Positions 16,770 to 25,483 of a stretch of DNA of 64,000 bases are shown piece by piece. Where the stretch lies: the NCBI GenBank assembly GCA_047601145.1, contig JASGJW010000001.1, forward strand, positions 372,001-436,000, in the 5' to 3' direction. How positions within the stretch are numbered: the first letter of the stretch is position 1; each line of letters begins with the position of its first letter. The notes under the pieces were generated by a model. That model did not search any database and had not been told where the DNA came from. It was given only the letters and a program-made list of their open reading frames with translations. The stretch comes from UBA7672 sp047601145. GTDB taxonomy: Bacteria > Pseudomonadota > Alphaproteobacteria > Caulobacterales > Hyphomonadaceae. The position numbers and the translations under genes were made by a program.

Positions 16770-17558
16770 TCAGCGCGTGCGGTCCTCGAGCGGCCGGTTT
16801 GCTTCGAAGTGGACGCGCGCCGCCGGCACGCTCACCAGTTCCCGCTCTGGCCAACGCAGCGCCGTCAGCCGCCCACCGAAACAGCAGCCCGTATCGAGAC
16901 ACCAGGTGTTGTTTACCGCCTGGACGTCTGGCCCGGCCACATGCCCATAGACGATGGCCGGCTCGCCCGGATGTTCCAGCGCCCAGTTGCGCCGCACCGG
17001 CGTTCCAAAGCCATCCGTCTCGCCCGTCGTGTCTCCATAGAGCGCGAACGAGCGAACCTTCCCCCCGCTCTGCCCGATCATCTCCGGCTTCAGGCCTGCG
17101 TGCGCCACCACAAGCTTCCCGCCATCGAGCCACAGATAGGGCGGCAGTGACGCAATGAAGTTGCGGACCTTCGCCTTGAATGCCGGATTTTCCGCCGCCA
17201 TCTGATCGATCGTCATCTGCAGCCCGTGACCGGTCTTCACGCTCGCGCCACTCAGCCAGCGCCCGAACTTGTTGTCGTGATTCCCCTCGACGCAGAGCGC
17301 AGTCCCCGCCCCTGTCATGCTCATGGCGATGCGCAAGACATCCGGCGAGCGTGGTCCGCGATCCACCAGATCGCCAACAAAGACAAGCATGCGCCCGGCC
17401 GGCGGCGTGACGGTTACGGCCTCGCCTTGCCAGCTGACATCGTAGCCGAGCGTTTCGAGCAGCTGTTCAAGCTCATCGGCGCATCCGTGGACGTCGCCAA
17501 CGATGTCGAAAGGACCCGTCAGCTCGCGGCGATCGAAGGATGGCCGCGAGACTGCCAT
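16770..17558 (-). CDS. Metallophosphoesterase, PrpE/Ap4A-hydrolase-like
   Basis: A 262-residue calcineurin-type phosphoesterase with the full metal-ligand series: GDVHG (residues about 21-25), GDLVDRGP (about 62-69), GNHDN (about 91-95), VVAHAG (about 151-156) and YGH (about 204-206). The close relatives are PrpE-type bis(5'-nucleosyl)-tetraphosphatases and the phosphatase domain of bacterial polynucleotide kinase-phosphatases. Likely activity is hydrolysis of dinucleoside polyphosphates or phosphoprotein. It starts 3 nt after the acyl-CoA dehydrogenase stop and should be co-transcribed with it. Confidence 0.88.
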   Translation of the reverse strand: MAVSRPSFDRRELTGPFDIVGDVHGCADELEQLLETLGYDVSWQGEAVTVTPPAGRMLVFVGDLVDRGPRSPDVLRIAMSMTGAGTALCVEGNHDNKFGRWLSGASVKTGHGLQMTIDQMAAENPAFKAKVRNFIASLPPYLWLDGGKLVVAHAGLKPEMIGQSGGKVRSFALYGDTTGETDGFGTPVRRNWALEHPGEPAIVYGHVAGPDVQAVNNTWCLDTGCCFGGRLTALRWPERELVSVPAARVHFEANRPLEDRTR

Positions 17559-17561
17559 CGC

Positions 17562-18725
17562 CTAGAGCGTCCGCGCGATCAGGATTTTCATGATCTCATT
17601 GGTGCCGCCATAGATGCGCTGGATGCGGCTGTCGCGGTACATGCGGCTGATGGGGAATTCGTCCATGAAACCGTAGCCGCCATAGAGCTGCAGGCAGCGG
17701 TCGATGATCTTGCCTTCGAGGTCAGTGAGCCAGTATTTCGCCATCGAGGCGGTTGCCGCATCGAGCTTGCCCTGCAGATGGACGCCGATGCAGTGGTTCA
17801 CGAACACCCGCGCGACGGTCGCTTCCGTCTTGCATTCGGCCAGAACGAACTGCGTGTTCTGGAAGTCCATGACCGATTTGCCGAAAGCCTTGCGGTCCTT
17901 GACGTACTGGATGGTGAGCTCCAGCGCACGCTCGATGGTGGCGATGGCCTGCACTGCGATATTGAGGCGCTCCTGCGGGAGCTGGCCCATCAGCTGGTAG
18001 AAGCCCTTGCCCTCTTCCGAGCCAAGCAGGTTGTCGGCCGGCACCTTGACGTCGTTGAAGAACAGTTCGGACGTGTCCTGCGCGGGCTGTCCCAGCTTGT
18101 TGAGGTTGCGGCCACGCTCGAAGCCTTCGGCGCCCTCGGTCTCGAGCATGATGAGCGAGATGCCTTTCGAGCCCTGCGTCGGATCTGTCTTGGCGACAAC
18201 GCAGATGAGGTTCGCGGTCTGGCCGTTGGTGATGAAGGTCTTGGAGCCGTTGATCACATAGCCATTGCCGGATTTCTTGGCGGTGGTCTTCACGCCCTGC
18301 AGGTCGGAGCCCGCGCCCGGTTCGGTCATGGCGATGGCGGAGATCAGCTCGCCCGACGCCATCTTCGGCAGCCACCGCTTCTTCTGGTCCTCGGTGCCGT
18401 AGTGGAGGATGTAGGGCATGACGATCGCGTTGTGCAGCGAGGCGCCGAAACCATCGACGCCCTTGAGGCCCAGCTGCTCCATCAGGATGACTTCGTGGCG
18501 ATAATCGCCCCCCATGCCGCCGTATTCCTCGGGCGTCGAAAGGCCCAGCAGGCCGGCTTCGGCGGCTTCCGTCCACATGGCGCGCTCGACGACCTTGTCC
18601 TTGCGCCATTTCTCGACACGTTCGGCCGGCGCGTTCTGCTCGAAGAAACGCGCGACGGATGCCTCGAACATGCGGATTTCATCCTCCGCCATGAAATCAG
18701 GACGTTCGACTTGAAGGACGGACAT
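17562..18725 (-). CDS. Acyl-CoA dehydrogenase
   Basis: A 387-residue FAD enzyme that introduces a trans-2 double bond in acyl-CoA thioesters and passes electrons to electron-transfer flavoprotein. Visible signatures: AMTEPGAGSDLQGVKT (FAD-binding ACADS_1-like), DRKAFGKSVMDFQNTQF, QLYGGYGFMDEFPISRMYRDSRIQRIYGGTNEIMK with the catalytic Glu in GTNEI. Length and domain order are standard for the family. The substrate chain length cannot be read from sequence. It is the fifth gene in a run of six minus-strand genes that starts with another acyl-CoA dehydrogenase at 24652. Confidence 0.93.
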   Translation of the reverse strand: MSVLQVERPDFMAEDEIRMFEASVARFFEQNAPAERVEKWRKDKVVERAMWTEAAEAGLLGLSTPEEYGGMGGDYRHEVILMEQLGLKGVDGFGASLHNAIVMPYILHYGTEDQKKRWLPKMASGELISAIAMTEPGAGSDLQGVKTTAKKSGNGYVINGSKTFITNGQTANLICVVAKTDPTQGSKGISLIMLETEGAEGFERGRNLNKLGQPAQDTSELFFNDVKVPADNLLGSEEGKGFYQLMGQLPQERLNIAVQAIATIERALELTIQYVKDRKAFGKSVMDFQNTQFVLAECKTEATVARVFVNHCIGVHLQGKLDAATASMAKYWLTDLEGKIIDRCLQLYGGYGFMDEFPISRMYRDSRIQRIYGGTNEIMKILIARTL

Positions 18726-18839
18726 GGAGCTCCCCGCTCGGTGATGACTTTACGCGCGCGGCATCCTGCATAGGCAGGAGCCACGAGTCGAGGTGAAGAT
18801 TGTCACGGGCGAACTGACGTCGCGTCCGTGGCGGACGGG

Positions 18840-20684
18840 TTAAAGCTTGACGACCCCCGGCGCGACGTCCGCAGCAAACAGGGCGGCGACGTCGTTGGCG
18901 CGGTGATCCTGGGCCACACGCTGGTTCACATAGCCCTTGTCGGTGATCTCCCCGGCATCGAGCGAAGGCGGGGTTGTCAGCACCTTGAAGCGGCCGATGC
19001 GGCGCGAGGAACCCGGCTGCGTCTCGTTGAAGGCGACGAGCTTCAACATGACCTGGGTGGTGAAGGCCGTGACCGCCTTCATGGCGTCGCCGCCAGCTGC
19101 CTCCATCGCGGCCTTCATGGCGGCGGGCGAGGGCCAGAGCAGCGCGCCGACATAGGGCTTGTCCTGTCCGCAGATCACAGCGTCAGCGATCAGCGGCGCA
19201 CACGCCGCCACGACATCCGGGCGCAGCGTGCCGACGGAAACCCAGGTGCCGGAGTTGAGCTTGAAGTCCTCCGTCACGCGGCCATCGAAGACGAGGCCTT
19301 TCTCGGGGTGATCCGGATCCTCGAACCGGGCCGCATCGCCGAGACAATAGAAGCCTTCCTCGTCGAACACTTCGGCGTTCTTCTTGGGCATGTTGAGATA
19401 GCCGCTCATGACGGTCGGCCCCTTCACGCGCACTTCCATCTTGGCGCCCACAGGCGCGAGCTTCAGCGTCGTTCCCGGCAGCGGCACGCCCACCATGCCG
19501 ACGCGCTCGAGCACCCAGTGCGTCATGGTCACGCCCTGTGTTTCGGTGGCGCCGTACATGGTCAACAGCGGAATGCGCTGACCCGTCGCAGCGATGGAAA
19601 GCTGTTGCAGCCGGTCATAGAGATCGTCGGACAGCGTCGCTCCGCCGTAGATGAAGGCGCGCATGCGCGAGAACACGGCGTCGCGCAGCTCGACATCGGC
19701 CTCCATCGCTTCCGCCAGCATGCCGAATGCGATCGGCGCGGAGCCGAACGCTTGCGGCCGCACCTCTTTCAGGTTGGCGATAGTGGTCTGGAACAGGCCC
19801 GGCATCGGCCTGCCATCGTCGATGTGGAACGTGCCGCCAAGCGACAGCACATTGTTGAAATTGACGTTGCCGCCGGAGATGTGGCTCCACGGCATCCAGT
19901 CGAGCGCCTGCCCGATCTCATCGGGATCTTCCGGCGGCAGCTCGATGGCGCCGCGCGCAGCGATCTGCGCGGTCATCTGGCCCTGGCTCTGCGGCGTCGG
20001 CTTTGGCATGCCGGTCGAGCCCGAGGTGAAGAGATACTTGCCGACGCTGTCCGGCCCGAGCCAGTCCATCGCCGTATCGACCACGGAGGTTGCAGGCGTC
20101 TCGGCAAGCTTCGCGAAAGCTTCAGAGCCTTCCGATCCATCCGCCGAGATGATCGACACGCCCTCGAGCGGGAGCGTCGCCAGCGCCTTGCGGAACGGGT
20201 CCATCGTCTGGACGAAAATCGCCTTGGGCTTCACCGCTTCAAAGCAGTGCTTCAGCTTGGCGAAGTCGGAGGACATCGTGGAATACGCCATCGAGATCGG
20301 CGTCGCCGGCGCGCCGATGCGCTGGGCGGCAAGCGACATCAACGCGTGCTCGATCGAATTTCCAGAGAGGATGAGCAAGGGCGCATCCGGCCCGAGCCCG
20401 CGATCAAGCAGCGCCTGCGCCAGCGAGCGCGTGATCCGCGCGCCTTCGCCGTAGGTCACCTGCCGCCAGGGACCATGATTGGGCGTGCGCTGTTTCAGCC
20501 ACGGACGATCCGGGTGCATCCCCGCTCGCTCATCCAGCACGTGCGGGATCGATCGCGGCCTCGGCGCCATCGGTGTGCGCGAGCGCAGGTAAACAACGCC
20601 TCCCGCGCCGCGCGTGACCTCGATGTCCGGCCCCTTGTAGGGCAGCTTCCTGAACGGGGGGAGCGCTGCGGCGTCCGCTGACAT
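18840..20684 (-). CDS. Feruloyl-CoA synthase-like acyl/aryl-CoA ligase (AMP-binding)
   Basis: A 614-residue adenylate-forming enzyme that activates a carboxylic acid with ATP and transfers it to CoA. The P-loop-like motif YLFTSGSTGMPKP and the MYGATETQG motif are present. The C-terminal hinge reads DGRVTEDFKLNSGTWVSVGTLR, a variant I associate with feruloyl-CoA synthases rather than the usual GRxKD form. The N-terminal LPYKGPDIEVTR and RSRTPMAPRPRSIPHVLDERAG also fit that group. The ATG at 20684 follows GGAGGAAATC; an upstream ATG at 20741 lacks such a site. Substrate could be a hydroxycinnamate or another aromatic or long-chain acid. It is the fourth gene of the acyl-CoA cluster. Confidence 0.88.
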   Translation of the reverse strand: MSADAAALPPFRKLPYKGPDIEVTRGAGGVVYLRSRTPMAPRPRSIPHVLDERAGMHPDRPWLKQRTPNHGPWRQVTYGEGARITRSLAQALLDRGLGPDAPLLILSGNSIEHALMSLAAQRIGAPATPISMAYSTMSSDFAKLKHCFEAVKPKAIFVQTMDPFRKALATLPLEGVSIISADGSEGSEAFAKLAETPATSVVDTAMDWLGPDSVGKYLFTSGSTGMPKPTPQSQGQMTAQIAARGAIELPPEDPDEIGQALDWMPWSHISGGNVNFNNVLSLGGTFHIDDGRPMPGLFQTTIANLKEVRPQAFGSAPIAFGMLAEAMEADVELRDAVFSRMRAFIYGGATLSDDLYDRLQQLSIAATGQRIPLLTMYGATETQGVTMTHWVLERVGMVGVPLPGTTLKLAPVGAKMEVRVKGPTVMSGYLNMPKKNAEVFDEEGFYCLGDAARFEDPDHPEKGLVFDGRVTEDFKLNSGTWVSVGTLRPDVVAACAPLIADAVICGQDKPYVGALLWPSPAAMKAAMEAAGGDAMKAVTAFTTQVMLKLVAFNETQPGSSRRIGRFKVLTTPPSLDAGEITDKGYVNQRVAQDHRANDVAALFAADVAPGVVKL

Positions 20685-20769
20685 GATTTCCTCCGGCAGT
20701 CTTCTTTTGCCAGACAGTATCAAGGCGCGGAGGAGCGACAACTCCCAAAGCTGATAGCTTGCGCGTTAC

Positions 20770-21891
20770 CTAGGCTGCCTTCTCGAGGAAGACTGTCCCG
20801 GCGGAATACCCAGCACCGAACGAGCAGATCAGGCCTTTTTCCCCCGGCCGGAAGTCGCCCGAGTGCTTGTGGAACGCAATGATCGAACCGGCCGACGACG
20901 TGTTTGCATAAGTATCGAGCACTGTCGGGCTCTCGTCCTCGCTGGCTTCGTGGCCCAGCACCCTTTCAGCGATTAGGCGGTTCATGCCGGCATTGGCCTG
21001 GTGCAGCCACATGCGCTTGAGGTCGGTTGGCTTGAGCCCGAGACGGTCCATCTCCCCCTGGATCATGGCCGACACCATCGGCACGACTTCCTTGAAGACT
21101 TTCCGCCCTTCCTGGACGAACAGCTTGTCCTGCTTGCCAACGCCGGCAGGGTCGCCGCGGTTGAGGAAGCCGAAATTGTTGCGGATGTTGTTCGAGAACT
21201 GCGTCTTGAGGTGCGTGCCGAGGATCGACCACGCATTCTTCGGCGCAACTTCTTCGGCTTCGATCAGGACCGCAGTTGAAACGTCGCCGAAGATGAAATG
21301 GCTGTCGCGATCGGTGAAGTTGAGATGGCCCGAACAGATCTCCGGGTTCACCATCAGCACCGTCTTTGCATGCCCTGCCCGCACGAAATCAGCGCCTGTC
21401 TGGATGCCGAAGGTGGCCGAGGAACAGGCAACGTTCATGTCGAAGGCGAAGCCATCGGCGCCCAGGGCTGCCTGCACTTCGACCGCCATCGCCGGATAGG
21501 CGCGCTGCATGTTGGAAGCAGCGCAAATGACCGCATCGATATCCTTCGCCGTCTTGCCCGCGCGCTCGAGCGCCTCCTTCGCTGAAGCCACCGCAATCTC
21601 GGCCAGGATCGAAATCTGGTCGTTCGGCCGCTCCGGAATGTGGGGGCGCATCACTTTCGGATCGAGCACGCCGACCTTGTCGACGACATAGCGCGACTTG
21701 ATGCCCGACGCCTTCTCGATGAACTCCACCGAGGAATGCTGTTTCGCCGGCAGCGTTCCCGCCGCGATCTCGGCGGCATGCTCATCATTCCAGTTGTCCG
21801 TCCAGGCATTGAGGCTGGCCACCAGCTCCGCATTCGAAATGGAATGGGGCGGCGTGTAGAGGCCGGTGGACGAAATAACGGGACGGGACAT
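20770..21891 (-). CDS. Beta-ketoacyl-ACP synthase III (FabH-like thiolase-fold enzyme)
   Basis: A 373-residue condensing enzyme. The catalytic triad is visible: Cys156 in NVACSSATFG, His297 in WLHQANAGMN and Asn330 in DTYANTSSAGS. The family joins an acyl-CoA primer with malonyl-ACP, or two acyl groups in OleA relatives. This protein is longer than housekeeping FabH (about 320) and has a long N-terminal insert (residues 30-60), which fits specialised KAS III variants. It lies between the kinase/dehydrogenase pair and the CoA ligase, so it may act on their products or provide a bypass into fatty-acid synthesis. Confidence 0.88.
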   Translation of the reverse strand: MSRPVISSTGLYTPPHSISNAELVASLNAWTDNWNDEHAAEIAAGTLPAKQHSSVEFIEKASGIKSRYVVDKVGVLDPKVMRPHIPERPNDQISILAEIAVASAKEALERAGKTAKDIDAVICAASNMQRAYPAMAVEVQAALGADGFAFDMNVACSSATFGIQTGADFVRAGHAKTVLMVNPEICSGHLNFTDRDSHFIFGDVSTAVLIEAEEVAPKNAWSILGTHLKTQFSNNIRNNFGFLNRGDPAGVGKQDKLFVQEGRKVFKEVVPMVSAMIQGEMDRLGLKPTDLKRMWLHQANAGMNRLIAERVLGHEASEDESPTVLDTYANTSSAGSIIAFHKHSGDFRPGEKGLICSFGAGYSAGTVFLEKAA

Positions 21892-21965
21892 GAAGACCTC
21901 AATCTGACTGTCCGTGGTGTAGACCCGCCGCCCGATACCGTCGAGTAGGCAGCTGTTCCGCCGCG

Positions 21966-23372
21966 TCAGGCGTTTTTCACAGCTTCCGCGGCGCCAGGAT
22001 AATTCGGCTGATCGATCATGACCTGCGCCAGCACGCTGTCGCGCAGGTAGGCGTGCAGGCGCTGGTCATCGAGCCCGATCTCGCCGGCGCGGATCGCCTT
22101 GCACAGCGCAGCGCGCAGATCTGTCACCTCACCCTGCCGCCCAAGCAGCGCCGCAAGCGCGTCCTGCTCGGATGCGGCGGCATCAGCGCCGAATTCGAGC
22201 TCGCGCAGGGCGATGTCGACGGAGTTGGCGGCGACGCGGGCGAGGAAGAGGTTGCGGCCCTTCAGATCCTGCGAGGCATCGTTGCGAAGGAAGTCGCGCA
22301 CGCCGCGCAGAAGTTCGTCGGTGCGCGGGAGTTCGGTGGTGGAGAGTGTCTGCAGCGATGACTGCGGCTTGCGTGCGGGGCCGGGGATGATGAGGTTCAC
22401 GCAGTCGATCTGGCATTCCGATGAACGGCGGCCGATCGCGGGGCGTTCGACGCTCAAGTCTGTCCCGGAGCGGAATGAGTACCCCATCGACAGGGTCGAA
22501 ACCGACCACCAGAACGATCCGAAGACTTCCCAGAATTTGACTGCTGCCCGGTCGACTGTTTCACCCGAGACGGCCTCGTAGCCGGCGATTAGATCCTCGA
22601 TCTCGCCGAAACCGCCGACGGGCTTGTCCTTGACGCCGAAGCGCCATGAGCGCGTGACCAGCCAGCCCAGATCGCGCATCGGATCGCCGATATGCGCCAG
22701 CTCCCAGTCCAGCACGGCGACAATGCCCTTGTCCGGCTGCACGATGAAATTGCCATTGCGGAAATCGCTGTGCACCAGCGTGGAGCGCTGGTTCTTAGGC
22801 AGGTTCTTCAGGAGCCACATCGCGACGAAATCGATCATCGGCTGGGATGTTTCGAGTTCGAGGTAGGCGGCGTGCGTCTTGCGAACCGTGTGCTCGGCAT
22901 CGAACGTGTCGAGGAACTGGTCGAGGCCGCTGGCCTTGACGTCCGCCTTGTGCAGGCGGGCGAGGACTTCGCCGCACTGGCGCGCGAGCATCTTCCGCGT
23001 CTCGGCGAATTCCGGCGCACGCGCGATTCTGGCGCCCAGCGTCTCGCCCGCGATCCATTCCATCACGATGCCTGCGCCAAGATCATCCTGCGGCTCCAGC
23101 GTCATGAAGACTTCCGGGCCCGGCACGCCGGCAGTGCGCGCGGCTGCGAAAAGTTTTGCTTCCTCCGCCAGCGTCGGCCCGCCCCGGCTCACGACCGAAC
23201 GATCATCGTTCGGCGCGCGGCGCAGGGCGAGGAGACGCTCGGCGCCGTTCATGCGGGTGGTGAGCTTGTAGGTCTCGCGGCTGGCGCCGGCGGATAGCCG
23301 CTCGCACGCCAGCAACGCCTCGAAGCCGGGCATGCGCTTCAGCGCGTTTTCCAGCCTGGCCGTGTCGATCAT
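21966..23372 (-). CDS. Aminoglycoside-phosphotransferase-fold kinase with fused C-terminal DUF6285-like domain
   Basis: 468 residues. Residues 1-335 are an APH/ChoK-fold kinase: nucleotide-loop region LSAGASRETYKL, Brenner motif LVHSDFRNGNFIV (about 197-209) and metal-binding DWELAHIGDP (about 219-228). Residues about 347-460 are a separate helical domain (ELLRGVRDFLRND, ARVAANSVDIALRELE) resembling DUF6285. From family knowledge, the kinase resembles the kinase half of mammalian ACAD10/ACAD11 and LvaA of Pseudomonas levulinate catabolism, which phosphorylate 4-hydroxyacyl-CoAs. The start overlaps the dehydrogenase stop (ATGA). A longer upstream open frame is a shadow of that gene. Physiological substrate is inferred, not shown. 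Confidence 0.88.
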   Translation of the reverse strand: MIDTARLENALKRMPGFEALLACERLSAGASRETYKLTTRMNGAERLLALRRAPNDDRSVVSRGGPTLAEEAKLFAAARTAGVPGPEVFMTLEPQDDLGAGIVMEWIAGETLGARIARAPEFAETRKMLARQCGEVLARLHKADVKASGLDQFLDTFDAEHTVRKTHAAYLELETSQPMIDFVAMWLLKNLPKNQRSTLVHSDFRNGNFIVQPDKGIVAVLDWELAHIGDPMRDLGWLVTRSWRFGVKDKPVGGFGEIEDLIAGYEAVSGETVDRAAVKFWEVFGSFWWSVSTLSMGYSFRSGTDLSVERPAIGRRSSECQIDCVNLIIPGPARKPQSSLQTLSTTELPRTDELLRGVRDFLRNDASQDLKGRNLFLARVAANSVDIALRELEFGADAAASEQDALAALLGRQGEVTDLRAALCKAIRAGEIGLDDQRLHAYLRDSVLAQVMIDQPNYPGAAEAVKNA

Positions 23373-24652
23373 TCCTGCACGCCTTTGGGGGCGCGCTGCC
23401 CCATGAAGCCGAACATGTAGCCGGCGACGCGACGCATCTGGATTTCTTCCGAGCCCTCGGTGATGCGATAGCGGCGGTGGTGGCGGTAGATGTGCTCGAA
23501 CGGCTTGTGACGCGAATAGCCAAGGCCCCCGAAAGTCTGCATGGCGCGGTCGGCCGCCTCGCAGCACAGGCGGTTCGCCCAGTAGTTGCACATAGAGACT
23601 TTGTCGCTGACGGCGAAGTTGCCGACCGTGTCCATCTGCCAGGCGGTCTTGTGGATCAGGGCGCGCACCATCTCGCATTGCGTCTGCAGTTCGACCAGCG
23701 GGAACTGGATCGCCTGGTTGGAAGCCAGCTTCTTGCCGAAAGGCGCGCGGACATTCGCATAGGCCACCGCCTCGTTGATGCAGTATTGCGCAGCGCCAAG
23801 CGATGACGCCGCCTGACGAATGCGGTTCTCGTTGAAGAAGTGCTGCACGACCTGAAGCCCGCGCCCTTCCCCGCCGAAGATGGCGCTGTCGGGCACGCGC
23901 ACGCCCTTCAGCGTCACATGCGCATGGTCGGTCGGCATGTTGAACGTCCAGAGGAATTCCTCGACCTTGAAGCCAGGCGCATTGGCCGGCACGAGGAAAG
24001 CCGTGATGCCATCGCCATCGCCGGCCTTGCCGGATGTGCGCGCCATGATCATGTCGTGGCTGGCCTTGTGGATGCCGGAGTTCCACGTCTTCTCGCCATC
24101 AATGATCCAGTGATCGCCATCGCGCCGTGCGACGGTTTCCATGTGGGTTGCATCCGAGCCATGCTTCGGCTCGGTGATGCCGAAGGCGAAACCGCGCCTG
24201 CCCGCCGCGAGATCGTCCATCCATTCCTTCTTCTGTGCTTCGGTGCCGTAATTCCACATCAGCAGCGCGCCGACCGAATTGCCGACGATCGAGTGTTCGT
24301 TCTGCAGGTCGTTGTGGAGGCCGAGCCCCTTCGCAGCGAGGTGCTCGCGGATGATGGCCATCGACAGGTTCATGCCGCAGCCGACATCGCGCGCCGATCC
24401 GCCCAGCTCCTTCGCCAGCGCGAAACGGAAATGCCCGGCCTTGTCCGCACGCCGCCGCGCCTCCCGCAGCAGCTCTTCCCAGTCGTGACGCGGAAGGCCG
24501 CCCTCATCCCAGTTCGTGCGCGAATGCTCGCGCCGATGGTCGAAGAAGCGAATGTTGTCGTCCGCATTCTCCAGCGGCTTGATCTCGGCCTCGATGAAGC
24601 GGTCGAGCTCTTTGAGGTAGGCGGCCAGTCCAGGCGGCAGGTTGAAATCCAA
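23369..24652 (-). CDS. Acyl-CoA dehydrogenase, ACAD10/11-like, partner of the downstream kinase
   Basis: A 427-residue acyl-CoA dehydrogenase of the long N-terminal type. Signatures are FGITEPKHGSDATHMET, NSGIHKASHDMIMARTSGK, NVRAPFGKKLASNQAIQFPLVELQT and YRITEGSEEIQMRRVAG, with the catalytic Glu expected in the EGSEEI segment. In ACAD11-type enzymes this domain removes the 4-phosphate made by the attached kinase; here the two parts are separate genes overlapping by 4 nt, in reverse order to the human fusion. It heads the minus-strand cluster and is divergent from the TetR gene at 24871. A conventional beta-oxidation role is the alternative. Confidence 0.9.
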   Translation of the reverse strand: MDFNLPPGLAAYLKELDRFIEAEIKPLENADDNIRFFDHRREHSRTNWDEGGLPRHDWEELLREARRRADKAGHFRFALAKELGGSARDVGCGMNLSMAIIREHLAAKGLGLHNDLQNEHSIVGNSVGALLMWNYGTEAQKKEWMDDLAAGRRGFAFGITEPKHGSDATHMETVARRDGDHWIIDGEKTWNSGIHKASHDMIMARTSGKAGDGDGITAFLVPANAPGFKVEEFLWTFNMPTDHAHVTLKGVRVPDSAIFGGEGRGLQVVQHFFNENRIRQAASSLGAAQYCINEAVAYANVRAPFGKKLASNQAIQFPLVELQTQCEMVRALIHKTAWQMDTVGNFAVSDKVSMCNYWANRLCCEAADRAMQTFGGLGYSRHKPFEHIYRHHRRYRITEGSEEIQMRRVAGYMFGFMGQRAPKGVQE

Positions 24653-24814
24653 GCAGTCCTCCCATCACCGCGTTTCCGGTGTTGGCCCTACTGTTGTTCA
24701 TTCGAAGCGCGCCGCCAACTATTGGAAAAGACAGCCGGAATCCGGGTCGGTATTGGCAAACAAGAGTTGGCTGACAGACGGCCCGGCTTATGTCACCAAA
24801 CAGTCTTGGGAGAG

Positions 24815-24850
24815 CTTGACACCGGGGGAACACGCCTAGACAGTGTCAAG
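24815..24850. promoter_or_regulatory. Inverted repeat in the divergent promoter region, candidate TetR operator
   Basis: CTTGACAC (24815-24822) and GTGTCAAG (24843-24850) are exact complements separated by 20 nt. TTGACA inside the left arm could also serve as a -35 box for the TetR gene. The repeat sits 20 nt before the TetR ATG and about 165 nt from the dehydrogenase start, as expected for a local autoregulator that also controls the acyl-CoA cluster. Confidence 0.5.
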
Positions 24851-24870
24851 TACATAAAAATAGGCGATCA

Positions 24871-25482
24871 ATGACTGCTTTAACTCGGGCTGCCGGCAAG
24901 GACGATGTCCGCGCCGGAATTCTCCAGGCCAGCTTGGCCCTCATGAACGAGGGTGGCCTGGGCGCGCTGTCGATGAGGGAAGTCGCACGGCGGGCGGGCG
25001 TGAGCCACCAGGCCCCGTACCACTATTTCGCGGACCGCGAGGCAATCCTCGCGGAGCTGGCAGGCGATGGCTTCGACCAGCTCTATGACTACATGGTCAG
25101 CGCGATAGGTTTGGCTCGGGACAAGGCTGCGAAGAACAAGGCGATGGGCGAGGCGTATATCCGCTTTGCGCTCAACCATCCCGAACTCTTCCGGCTGATG
25201 TTCCGGAACGAGATGTGCGACCTCACCCGCCACCCCGAAGCCAAGGCGAAAGCCGAGAAGTGCTTCAACGTGGTGGTCGAGGTTCTCGACGCACATGGGC
25301 ATTCCTCCGACAAGGCGAACCCGGACCTTACGCCGGTCATCGCCTCGTGGGCGGCGGCGCACGGTCTTGCGACCCTGCTGCTGGAAGGAAAGCTCGGCCA
25401 GACGTTCGGAGACACGCGCGACCAGCGCGAAGCTGCAGCCAACCGTGTGATCGCGTTCTTCTCGGAACGCTTCATGAGGTAG
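24871..25482 (+). CDS. TetR/AcrR-family transcriptional regulator
   Basis: A 203-residue regulator. The DNA-binding domain is at about residues 12-58 (IRAGILQASLALMNEGGLGALSMREVARRAGVSHQAPYHYF, read in parts), with a helical ligand-binding C-terminus similar to the TetR_C_25/WHG type (FALNHPELFRLMFRNEM). It is transcribed away from the acyl-CoA dehydrogenase/kinase operon and ends 1 nt before the convergent SDR gene. From position it most likely represses the acyl-CoA cluster and responds to an acyl-CoA. Confidence 0.92.
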   Translation: MTALTRAAGKDDVRAGILQASLALMNEGGLGALSMREVARRAGVSHQAPYHYFADREAILAELAGDGFDQLYDYMVSAIGLARDKAAKNKAMGEAYIRFALNHPELFRLMFRNEMCDLTRHPEAKAKAEKCFNVVVEVLDAHGHSSDKANPDLTPVIASWAAAHGLATLLLEGKLGQTFGDTRDQREAAANRVIAFFSERFMR

Positions 25483-25483
25483 G

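Noticed and set aside
17226..18773. 515-codon plus-strand frame opposite the acyl-CoA dehydrogenase
   Set aside because: It is the shadow of a clear family member with an intact active site.
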